Positions 1 through 6,507 of a DNA stretch of 26,326 bases are shown piece by piece. The notes below the pieces were generated by a model. It did no database searches. It worked only from the letters and a program-made list of their open reading frames with translations, and was not told the DNA's origin. The stretch is from RUG14199 sp045535205 (lineage in GTDB: Bacteria; Bacillota; Clostridia; Oscillospirales; CAG-272). Location of the stretch: positions 1-26,326 of the forward strand of contig JAZSLF010000024.1 in the NCBI GenBank assembly GCA_045535205.1. The letters run 5' to 3'. The position numbers were made by a program, and so were the translations under genes. Numbering within the stretch: position 1 is the first letter of the stretch; each line of letters opens with the position of its first letter.

Positions 1-766
1 CGAAAAACAGATGCTTATTGTCGTGCTGTATCTGAGCTATTTCTCTGTTGTGTTCTATCAGTGCCTTGTACTGCTCTTTCTGATTTTCTATAATTTCGTT
101 TGCGGTTACTATTCTGCTCTCGTTGACAGTATTTAAATACAGAGAGTCAATGAAGTCAAACATTATGATATTAGACGTAATAAGCACCGCATAGGTTACT
201 AAAATAAGTATTTTAACTGTTAAGCTTTGCTCCGGATTTGACATGAATACCATGGTTATCAAAACGGTGAGCAGTACAGTCGTAAGAGGGAAAAGCAAAA
301 GCCCCCATAAATTCTTGTTGGATTTTGAAACCAAATAGGAATGCTTTTTGAAGCGGAGCATTAATAATACTAAAAACGTAATGATCTTAGATACCATCAT
401 TCCGACTATAAACATAACTTCTGAGCCGGTAAATACAAAGCTTTCAGCAAAAAACATACCAATACTGATTTCCGTAAAACCCTCAATAATTGCGTTTACT
501 GCATATATTATGGAAACGTATATGAACTTATGAAAAAACTTCATTTCATAGAGCATTGCCAAAAGCAGAGTAAGCACGTATACCGAAATAAATCTGAAGA
601 TGCTTCCTGACAGAAGGAGCAAGCTGCAGGTCAAAAGCAGCGTTATCGCCCCGAAGGAAGCAATTGTAACGGCACGGTTATACTTTGTCTTCCAAAATGT
701 TGAAAGAAAGAAGCAAACCAAATAAGCATGAAGAAATGCATTTGTAAACTGCGTGGTTATATTCAT
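1..766 (-). CDS. AgrC-like membrane sensor histidine kinase, N-terminal part (cut by window start)
   Basis: The reverse strand is open from an ATG at 766 to the window edge, giving about 255 residues without a stop. The start reads MNITTQFTNAF and overlaps the regulator's TGA stop by one base (TGATG), so the two are translationally coupled. Residues 1 to about 195 are strongly hydrophobic and form roughly six membrane segments. A helical linker of about 40 residues follows (NENQKEQ-like, charged), then a QHDNKHLFF motif in which His248 is the expected phosphorylated histidine. This resembles the H-box of the HPK10/GHKL kinases (AgrC, ComD type), whose usual length is 400-450 residues. The ATP-binding domain therefore lies outside the window. 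In that family the membrane domain senses a secreted peptide; the ligand cannot be seen here. Confidence 0.85.
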   Translation of the reverse strand, partial: MNITTQFTNAFLHAYLVCFFLSTFWKTKYNRAVTIASFGAITLLLTCSLLLLSGSIFRFISVYVLTLLLAMLYEMKFFHKFIYVSIIYAVNAIIEGFTEISIGMFFAESFVFTGSEVMFIVGMMVSKIITFLVLLMLRFKKHSYLVSKSNKNLWGLLLFPLTTVLLTVLITMVFMSNPEQSLTVKILILVTYAVLITSNIIMFDFIDSLYLNTVNESRIVTANEIIENQKEQYKALIEHNREIAQIQHDNKHLFF

Positions 767-1470
767 CAGTAATTATCCTCTAAAAACTCAGCGTACCGTG
801 CAAGCACGTCAGCCTTTTTTCTTTGACTAATAGGCACGGTCCCGCCATTATCCAAACAGATATTCAGCTTGTCCATATTTACTATCTTTCTCATATTGAC
901 TATATATCCTTGATGCACCTGACAAAAATCATAATCAGTTAAAAATTTATACGCATCAGACAGTTTTCCGGGTACCTCTATTATTCTGTCTTTCATATGG
1001 AAAAAGAGATGCTTCTTAAAACATTCCACATAATACAGATCAATAAGCGGAATATTTACATATCCCGATTTTGTTTTGATCGAATATTCGGCACGGCTTT
1101 TCTGACGTGACGTGATAAGAGAGTCAAGAACTTTTTTAACCTTCTGGGGTACTAAGGGTTTAAGTAAATAATGAAAGGCTTCGCAGTCAAAAGCATCGAT
1201 GGCATACTCTGAATAGTTTGTTGCAAAAACAATGCTTGTATCACGGCTTATTTCTCTTATTTTCATTCCAAGCTCAATGCCGTTTATACCGGGCATATCA
1301 ACGTCAAGGAAGATAATATCAAAAACTTCTCCTCCTTTAAGGCGGCACAGCAGCTTTTCGCCCGATAAAAAAGAAGAGATCTGTTCCTTTTTGATCCTCG
1401 CATCAGATAAGAGCAATTCACTGAGATTTAAAACGTCTGTTTTGCAATCATCGCATATTGCAATTTTCAC
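766..1470 (-). CDS. LytTR-family response regulator (AgrA/ComE type)
   Basis: This 234-residue protein has a receiver domain (about 1-120) with the acidic pair at Asp7-Asp8, the phosphoacceptor Asp56 in the run IIFLDVDMPG, and a conserved Lys near residue 104. A LytTR DNA-binding domain (about 133-230) follows, carrying the typical VECFKKHLFFHM and CQVHQGYIVNMRKI stretches. Domain order and length match AgrA/ComE/VirR regulators. The start is GTG at 1470, preceded by a GGGGGGAAG ribosome binding site. The downstream kinase overlaps its stop codon by one base. It faces the dockerin/LRR gene across a 238-base divergent promoter region, so it may control that gene; this is inference from position. 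Confidence 0.93.
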   Translation of the reverse strand: MKIAICDDCKTDVLNLSELLLSDARIKKEQISSFLSGEKLLCRLKGGEVFDIIFLDVDMPGINGIELGMKIREISRDTSIVFATNYSEYAIDAFDCEAFHYLLKPLVPQKVKKVLDSLITSRQKSRAEYSIKTKSGYVNIPLIDLYYVECFKKHLFFHMKDRIIEVPGKLSDAYKFLTDYDFCQVHQGYIVNMRKIVNMDKLNICLDNGGTVPISQRKKADVLARYAEFLEDNY

Positions 1471-1505
1471 AACTACTTCCCCCCTTCAAACTCTCTCCTA
1501 TTATA

Positions 1506-1534
1506 ATTATACATCATATTACATAATAAATCAA
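1506..1534 (-). promoter_or_regulatory. Sigma-A promoter for the two-component operon
   Basis: Read on the minus strand, TTGATT (1534-1529) and TATAAT (1511-1506) are separated by exactly 17 bases. The expected transcript starts near 1499, about 29 bases before the GTG start of the response regulator. Confidence 0.7.
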
Positions 1535-1538
1535 TTGC

Positions 1539-1567
1539 AATTAGGCCGTTAAGTCTATCGAATAGGC
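1539..1567. promoter_or_regulatory. Possible LytTR regulator operator (21-base-spaced direct repeat)
   Basis: The words AATTAGGC (1539-1546) and GAATAGGC (1560-1567) repeat with a 21-base period, two helical turns, between the two divergent -35 boxes. LytTR regulators bind pairs of about 9-base direct repeats spaced in this way. The match to the published LytTR consensus is poor, so this rests on spacing and position only. Confidence 0.3.
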
Positions 1568-1575
1568 AAATTGTA

Positions 1576-1603
1576 TTGTCAAGTTACTTCTTTTAAGTAT
1601 AAT
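1576..1603 (+). promoter_or_regulatory. Sigma-A promoter for the LRR/dockerin gene
   Basis: TTGTCA (1576-1581) and TATAAT (1598-1603) are separated by 16 bases. Transcription should begin near 1610, leaving a leader of about 100 bases that contains a short CTCTC/GAGAG hairpin (1651-1663) before the AAAGGAG ribosome binding site at about 1695. Confidence 0.7.
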
Positions 1604-1708
1604 AAATATGTAACCTTTATAAAAGTGCAAAATAAAATCAGTCCTATTATTCTCTCGGTGAGAGGAAAAATATACGTAATTCATCTATAATACGAAAGGA
1701 GAAAAAAG

Positions 1709-4432
1709 ATGAAGAATTTTGTAAAAATTTTTATTCTCATTTTGGCTTTTGCCGTCTGCTTGGGGGTTACTACCGCCTTTGCAGCCGAAGCAGATTCCGA
1801 ATATGAGTACGAGATTATTGAAGAAACGTCTTCCGTAAAGATCACCGCCTATAACGGAACGGATACTAATGTAACAATTCCTTCCGAGATCGACGGCTAC
1901 ACCGTTGCCGAAATAGGCAAGGAAGCTTTCGCCAATAACACACAAATTATCTTTATTAAAATTCCGGATACTGTGACCGAGCTGTCTACCGGTGTATTCA
2001 AAGGCTGTTCCTCACTTAAATCAGTTACACTTTCCGAAAGCTTAACAAGTATTCCCACTTCTCTGTTTCTTGATTGCTCTTCCCTGAAGCTTATCGTTAT
2101 TCCGAACGGAGTTACACAGATCTCAGGTCAGGCATTCAAAAACTGCACTTCCCTTGACACGATAGTTTTATCCAAAAACCTCAAAACCATCGGTCTCGGC
2201 GTTTTTTCGGGCTGTAATTCTCTCAAATACATAGAAGTACCCGACAGCGTTGTTTTCACAAATAAACCTTTCCAGAATTGCACCGCACTTGAAGAGATCG
2301 TGCTTCCTGCCAATATGGCTACAATGGGCGAGGGCTTCTTCAGCGGATGTACATCTCTCAAAAAGATCACGTTCTCCGAAAACCTCAAGACCATCGGCGA
2401 TGAAGCGTTTAAGGACTGTACCGCACTTGAGACTATCGTTATCCCCGAAACAGTTACAAAGATCGGTGACGGAATTTTTTACGGCTGTCACAACCTCGTT
2501 TCCGTAACGTTTCCCGAAAATATTACAACTCTCCCCAGCTACACGTTTAAGAACTGTAACAGCCTCGGAAACTACGTAGTTCCCAAACACATCACCACTA
2601 TTGAGTCCTCTGCTTTTGAGGGTTGTAAAAATCTGAAGACCGTAACGCTGCCCTCCGGCCTTGAAACACTTGAGGCATATGCGTTCAGCAACTGCGATTT
2701 CCTTACCGAAGTTGTGTTCCCCGAAGATTTCACGATCGAAGCACTTCCGAGCTATGTGTTCGCTAAAACGTCTATCAATACGATACGTCTTCCCGAAAGC
2801 GTAAAGTCCATCGGAAGCTATGCTTTTTCAAACTGTAAGGGTCTGAAAACAGTAACATTCTCCTCCAACATGGAAGAAATTCCCGCATACGCATTTGAAA
2901 AATGCACCTTGCTTGAAACAATTGAAATCCCGGATAATATAAAAACCATTGGAAAATATGCGTTTATAGGCTGTACTAAGCTTTCCGACGTAACGTTCTC
3001 ATCCAATATGGAAGAAATTCCGGCACATGCATTCGAAGGGTGCACTTCTCTTGCAAGCATTAATATTCCCGAAAACATCAAATCAATCGGTGAATATGCA
3101 TTCAACAACTGTACGGCTCTTGCTGAAATTAAATTTTCAGAAGGCCTCGTTTCTATCGGCAATTATGCGTTCAGCGGCTGCAAGGCTATTGCAGAAGTAC
3201 AGCTTCCCGAAAGTCTCACTTCCATCGGAAACTATGCATTCAACGGCTGCACGGCTCTTTGTAATATTGAGCTTTCGGAAGTTCTCGTTTCTATCGGCAG
3301 TTATGCGTTCAACGGATGCACAGCTCTTTCTGAAATAGAATTCCCCGAAAGCCTCACCTCCATCGGAGAATATGCTTTCCAGAACTGCACCTCCCTTACT
3401 GACGTTTTTCTCTCTGAAAACATAAACTCTCTCGGCAAGGGTGTGTTTATGAATTGTGAAAACATCGAATACGCAGATGTTTCCTGCACTCTTTATACAC
3501 TCCCTTCTTACGCATTCTATAATTGCAAATCACTTACCGAAATCTATATTCCCTCAAGCGTTCAGGCTATCGGCTCATATGCGTTTGCCGAGTGCACTTC
3601 TCTTGAAAGTGTTATTCTTGAAGAGGGCGTTTCAACAATATACAATTCTGCATTCTCAAATTGCACGGCTCTCAAGAATTTACATCTGCCCTCGACACTT
3701 ACATATATGGGCGGCAGCATACTTAATAATAACACCTTGATAGAATCCATAAACGTTCCTGTAGGTGTCACGAGACTAGAAGGTACGTTCATAAATATGA
3801 AAGGGCTTAAATCTGTGAAGATCCCCTACACTGTCAAATGGATCGTTAGCAGTGCTTTCAGGGGCTGCGAAAACCTTTCCGACATATCAATAGAAGACGG
3901 CGTAGAAATCATAGGCTCGAACGTTTTCATTGACACCGCATATTATAAAGACAGCTCCAACTGGACAGACGGCGTTCTTTATATTGACAATTACCTTATT
4001 TCAGCTTATTCGAAGGAATTTTCAAGCAAGACATCGTATACAGTCAAAGACGGCACGTGCCTTATTGCCGGCGGAGCATTTGGTTATTATTTGGATGAAC
4101 TTATAATTCCAAACAGCGTTAAATATATTAACGACTACCTTATTGCATCTTATAATACCAAGGTATACTATATGGGAACCGACAAGCAGTGGAAGAACGT
4201 AGATGTCAGCCCCAATAATAACAATAATGTTTTAAATCCCATAATCAAAATCATTGTTGGAGACCTTGACGGAGACGGAAAGAAAAACTCAAGAGACCTT
4301 TTGATCATGAAGAAGGTAACCACAGGCACACTTGATATGTCAATGGTTAATTTCGATGCTCTTGATATAAACGGCGACGGCGTATTTAACGCAAGAGACC
4401 AGCTTGAGCTCAAAAAGCTCCTTATAGAATAA
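1709..4432 (+). CDS. Secreted BspA-type leucine-rich-repeat protein with C-terminal dockerin
   Basis: This 907-residue protein starts at an ATG seven bases after AAAGGAG. Residues 1-25 form a signal peptide ending AFA. Residues about 45-790 hold about 30 LRR_5 (BspA/Treponema pallidum type) repeats of about 23 residues, each with a core like IGxYAFxNCTxL. Between about 3150 and 3380 the repeats are near identical at DNA level with a 69-base period. The C-terminus (851-907) is a type I dockerin with two calcium-binding loops, DLDGDGKKNSRD and DINGDGVFNARD. BspA-like repeats are known in surface and adhesin proteins, and dockerins attach proteins to cohesin scaffolds. I infer a secreted binding protein mounted on a scaffoldin. 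It has no catalytic domain, sortase motif or membrane anchor. Its divergent neighbour is a LytTR two-component pair. Confidence 0.93.
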   Translation: MKNFVKIFILILAFAVCLGVTTAFAAEADSEYEYEIIEETSSVKITAYNGTDTNVTIPSEIDGYTVAEIGKEAFANNTQIIFIKIPDTVTELSTGVFKGCSSLKSVTLSESLTSIPTSLFLDCSSLKLIVIPNGVTQISGQAFKNCTSLDTIVLSKNLKTIGLGVFSGCNSLKYIEVPDSVVFTNKPFQNCTALEEIVLPANMATMGEGFFSGCTSLKKITFSENLKTIGDEAFKDCTALETIVIPETVTKIGDGIFYGCHNLVSVTFPENITTLPSYTFKNCNSLGNYVVPKHITTIESSAFEGCKNLKTVTLPSGLETLEAYAFSNCDFLTEVVFPEDFTIEALPSYVFAKTSINTIRLPESVKSIGSYAFSNCKGLKTVTFSSNMEEIPAYAFEKCTLLETIEIPDNIKTIGKYAFIGCTKLSDVTFSSNMEEIPAHAFEGCTSLASINIPENIKSIGEYAFNNCTALAEIKFSEGLVSIGNYAFSGCKAIAEVQLPESLTSIGNYAFNGCTALCNIELSEVLVSIGSYAFNGCTALSEIEFPESLTSIGEYAFQNCTSLTDVFLSENINSLGKGVFMNCENIEYADVSCTLYTLPSYAFYNCKSLTEIYIPSSVQAIGSYAFAECTSLESVILEEGVSTIYNSAFSNCTALKNLHLPSTLTYMGGSILNNNTLIESINVPVGVTRLEGTFINMKGLKSVKIPYTVKWIVSSAFRGCENLSDISIEDGVEIIGSNVFIDTAYYKDSSNWTDGVLYIDNYLISAYSKEFSSKTSYTVKDGTCLIAGGAFGYYLDELIIPNSVKYINDYLIASYNTKVYYMGTDKQWKNVDVSPNNNNNVLNPIIKIIVGDLDGDGKKNSRDLLIMKKVTTGTLDMSMVNFDALDINGDGVFNARDQLELKKLLIE

Positions 4433-4468
4433 GAAATTTTAACATGAATTTCCCCTATAATTAAAACT

Positions 4469-4506
4469 CGAAAACTCCAAGTCGATTCGGCGGCTTGGAG
4501 TTTTCG
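4469..4506 (+). terminator. Intrinsic terminator-like hairpin after the LRR/dockerin gene
   Basis: A perfect 13-base-pair stem (4469-4481 with 4494-4506) encloses a 12-base loop. The TTTTC at its 3' side acts as a short U-rich run, but a long T tract is missing. It lies 37 bases after the stop codon. Confidence 0.65.
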
Positions 4507-4571
4507 TATTGCTTTCGGGAATGAAACGTTCGGGTGCATTTTGTGGTTTTTTAAAAAAATTTGTTTATATA

Positions 4572-4600
4572 TTGTAAAAATATAAAATGTGTGATATAAT
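4572..4600 (+). promoter_or_regulatory. Strong extended -10 promoter driving the structured leader
   Basis: TTGTAA (4572-4577), a 17-base spacer and TATAAT (4595-4600) form a near-consensus sigma-A promoter, with a TGA extended -10 just before the -10 box. The predicted start, near 4607, falls exactly at the 5' foot of the long RNA stem that follows. Confidence 0.8.
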
Positions 4601-4605
4601 AGTAC

Positions 4606-4815
4606 CGCCAAACAAACTAAACAACAGAGACATAGGGGTATTTTATCCGAGGGATAGCTATACCTTTTTTAATCATACTATTTTTGAATTTGATAAAAAC
4701 GCAGATTCCATAAATAGTATGGATTAATAAGGTATTCCTATCTGTTTAGAGTTTGTTTGGCGACAACCGGAGTTTGCGTTTTATGTGCGTCGGCTGCGGT
4801 TGACGCACTTTTTTT
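4606..4815 (+). ncRNA. Long structured RNA leader (candidate riboswitch/attenuator or stand-alone small RNA)
   Basis: The transcript folds into a rod. P1: 4606-4617 pairs with 4751-4762 (12 perfect pairs). P1b: 4618-4623 pairs with 4743-4748. P2: 4632-4646 pairs with 4727-4741 (15 pairs, four of them G-U). A 24-base 5'-side bulge follows (4647-4670). P3: 4671-4683 pairs with 4712-4725 (one bulge). Apical P4: 4686-4692 pairs with 4702-4708. After the rod comes an intrinsic terminator (4785-4815), then the lipoprotein ribosome binding site. The G-U pairs point to selection on RNA rather than a DNA palindrome. I do not recognise a known riboswitch consensus (not T-box, SAM, TPP, cobalamin, preQ1, c-di-GMP, lysine or glycine). 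A 6S-like RNA of about 209 bases is another reading. The region 4433-4841 holds no gene other than this. Confidence 0.6.
4785..4815 (+). terminator. Intrinsic terminator in the leader, upstream of the lipoprotein gene
   Basis: A seven-base-pair stem GTGCGTC/GACGCAC (4785-4791 with 4802-4808) has a 10-base loop and is followed by seven Ts (4809-4815). It ends only 26 bases before the lipoprotein ATG and no promoter is seen after it. That gene should therefore be expressed only by readthrough or antitermination. Bases 4764-4769 (CAACCG) can pair with the loop and 3' flank (CGGTTG, 4797-4802), which would compete with the terminator. Confidence 0.75.
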
Positions 4816-4841
4816 ATTCTAATCATAAAAAGGAGAACACT

Positions 4842-6335
4842 ATGAAAAGACTATCCGCACTTATCCTCGCACTTGTAATGGTATCTGCATCATTTGCAGC
4901 GTGTGCCAAGCAAGAAGTCCCCGAAACTGACGAAAGCCAGCTTGAAGAAATTGAATCAAATTCCGACACAGAAGCAGAGTCTGTTTCTGATACGGAAGCG
5001 GTAACCGAAGAGCTTCCTGAGATCGAATTTGAAGGACTTACCGTAACAAAGCTCGGCTCAGTTAACCGAAAAATTCGTAGTTTCGGTCCCGGAGGAGCTA
5101 TATATAAAGATGAAAACGGTAAATTGGGTCTTCTTTCTTTTGATGAAAAGTCAGATTCCGGTGCTAAATATACATACGCAAACGGGATTAATGACTATGA
5201 CTATTTTATAGTATCTGAATCCGACGCCTATGAAAACGAAGCATCAGACGTCGAAGACATTAACTGTCTGGGACTCGTAGACGTCACGGGCAGAGAGCTC
5301 CTTTCTCAAAAATATGGAAAGATCCGAAAATATAATGAGCGATATATTTTAGCTTATATTGCTACTGAGGAGATCACGGAAAACACCGGGGCGGCATTAT
5401 TTGAAATTAGTTACGGTTCTATGAAAAACCATTATTATATCGGAACAATGTACCTCTTTGATACAAAAACAAACACCCTCACAAACTGTAATTCAACTTC
5501 TTATAATCAATTTTGGATCAAAGGCAGTTTTATACACTATAGAGACGAAAACGGCAACTACATTACTGTAGACAAAAACGGAGATCCCATTTCCGAAGAA
5601 ATGAATGTTATGGATAACGGTTGTTATTCAATGCCTAACGGTAACACAAGTACCGTTTATGATGAAAACGGCAATAGCCTGTTTGATTTGGACGGAGTAC
5701 GTTACAACAAAATCAAGTCAAAAGGCAATTATTTTTCACACGATAATATCTTATATGACAGAACGGGAAACATAGTATTCGAAGCACCGGGAACTATAGC
5801 TTCAGTTGTAGGAAATCTTGTAGCTCACTCCGGAGAAGACGGTATATATAAATATTCCTCAATTAACGGAAATGAAATTGAAGGCACTTATTACGGCCAA
5901 AAAAACTATGTTTACGTAACTCGTCTTGAAAACAATTCAGAATTCGCCTTTGTTGATGACGAAGGAACCTTGGTCGCAAAAGTCTCCAAAGATTTATGTA
6001 CCGATACCGCTCAATATCTTTGTATATATGACAAAGACTATAGAGATGAAAATAAAGCTACTAATAAAAAATATTACTGCGTGAAAGATCAGAATTTCTC
6101 TATACTTGCCAATCACTACCCTATAGCTCCTTGGATCGTAAAATCTGAGAAAGAAAACGGCAAAGCGGATGCTGTATGTGTAATATCCGGCGAAGCTATC
6201 CTTACGGATTATGTGGATTACACAAGCTTCTTTTATGATTTCAGATATAATGATAATCTTAAAATCAATGACGATATATACATCGCTGCAGAAACTGTAA
6301 ACGGCACTTACGATTTTTACCGTATAGAAAAATAA
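4842..6335 (+). CDS. Lipoprotein with WG-like beta repeats, function unknown
   Basis: I place the start at the ATG at 4842, nine bases after AAAAGGAG. An earlier in-frame ATG at 4785 lies inside the terminator stem and is rejected. The 497-residue product begins with a lipoprotein signal peptide ending SFAAC, with Cys21 as the lipidated residue, then an acidic Ser/Glu/Asp-rich linker (about 25-60). The rest has several repeats of the form GLVDVTGRELLSQKYGKIRK and YDENGNSLFDLDGVRYNKI, which resemble WG (KWG) beta repeats: short strands with an Asp/Glu-Asn-Gly turn. Such repeats occur in extracytoplasmic proteins of unknown role. No catalytic motif is visible. Expression probably depends on the structured leader and terminator upstream. 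Confidence 0.85.
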   Translation: MKRLSALILALVMVSASFAACAKQEVPETDESQLEEIESNSDTEAESVSDTEAVTEELPEIEFEGLTVTKLGSVNRKIRSFGPGGAIYKDENGKLGLLSFDEKSDSGAKYTYANGINDYDYFIVSESDAYENEASDVEDINCLGLVDVTGRELLSQKYGKIRKYNERYILAYIATEEITENTGAALFEISYGSMKNHYYIGTMYLFDTKTNTLTNCNSTSYNQFWIKGSFIHYRDENGNYITVDKNGDPISEEMNVMDNGCYSMPNGNTSTVYDENGNSLFDLDGVRYNKIKSKGNYFSHDNILYDRTGNIVFEAPGTIASVVGNLVAHSGEDGIYKYSSINGNEIEGTYYGQKNYVYVTRLENNSEFAFVDDEGTLVAKVSKDLCTDTAQYLCIYDKDYRDENKATNKKYYCVKDQNFSILANHYPIAPWIVKSEKENGKADAVCVISGEAILTDYVDYTSFFYDFRYNDNLKINDDIYIAAETVNGTYDFYRIEK

Positions 6336-6367
6336 GCATTACTGTTAAAACCATATAACGATAAAAA

Positions 6368-6412
6368 GGCGGCAAGATGCACCCCTGAATTTTTCGGGTA
6401 CATTTTGCCGCC
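6368..6412 (+). terminator. Terminator hairpin after the lipoprotein gene, probably bidirectional
   Basis: A 17-position stem (6368-6384 with 6396-6412; one G-U pair and one C-A mismatch) encloses an 11-base loop. On the plus strand it is followed by a loosely T-rich run. On the minus strand it is followed by TTTTTAT, so it can stop transcripts from either side. Confidence 0.65.
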
Positions 6413-6473
6413 GTATTGTTTGTTATATTTCTTTTTTGAAAAGCCACTTCCCTGCAAAGAAGTTTTGCGGGGT

Positions 6474-6507
6474 GCGGGGGCTTTTTCAAAAGCCGCCCGC
6501 TTTTTTT
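6474..6507 (+). terminator. GC-rich intrinsic terminator facing the flavoprotein gene end
   Basis: GCGGGGGCTTTT (6474-6485) pairs with AAAAGCC-CCCGC (6489-6500, with G6495 bulged), followed by seven Ts (6501-6507). The T tract overlaps the stop codon of the converging flavoprotein gene. A second GC-rich hairpin (6450-6472) lies just before it and can pair in competition with it. Confidence 0.65.

Noticed and set aside
348..533. Small plus-strand open frame opposite the kinase membrane domain
   Set aside because: The minus strand gives a continuous membrane protein ending in a kinase H-box, coupled to the regulator gene; the plus frame has no ribosome binding site.
3140..3390. Regularly spaced DNA repeats that could suggest a CRISPR array
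   Set aside because: The 69-base period is the reading of 23-residue leucine-rich repeats within an uninterrupted gene; there are no unique spacers.
4606..4762. Reading the long palindrome as a MITE
   Set aside because: The transcript start falls at its foot, pairing uses several G-U pairs and asymmetric bulges, and no flanking target duplication is visible. Not fully excluded without a copy count.
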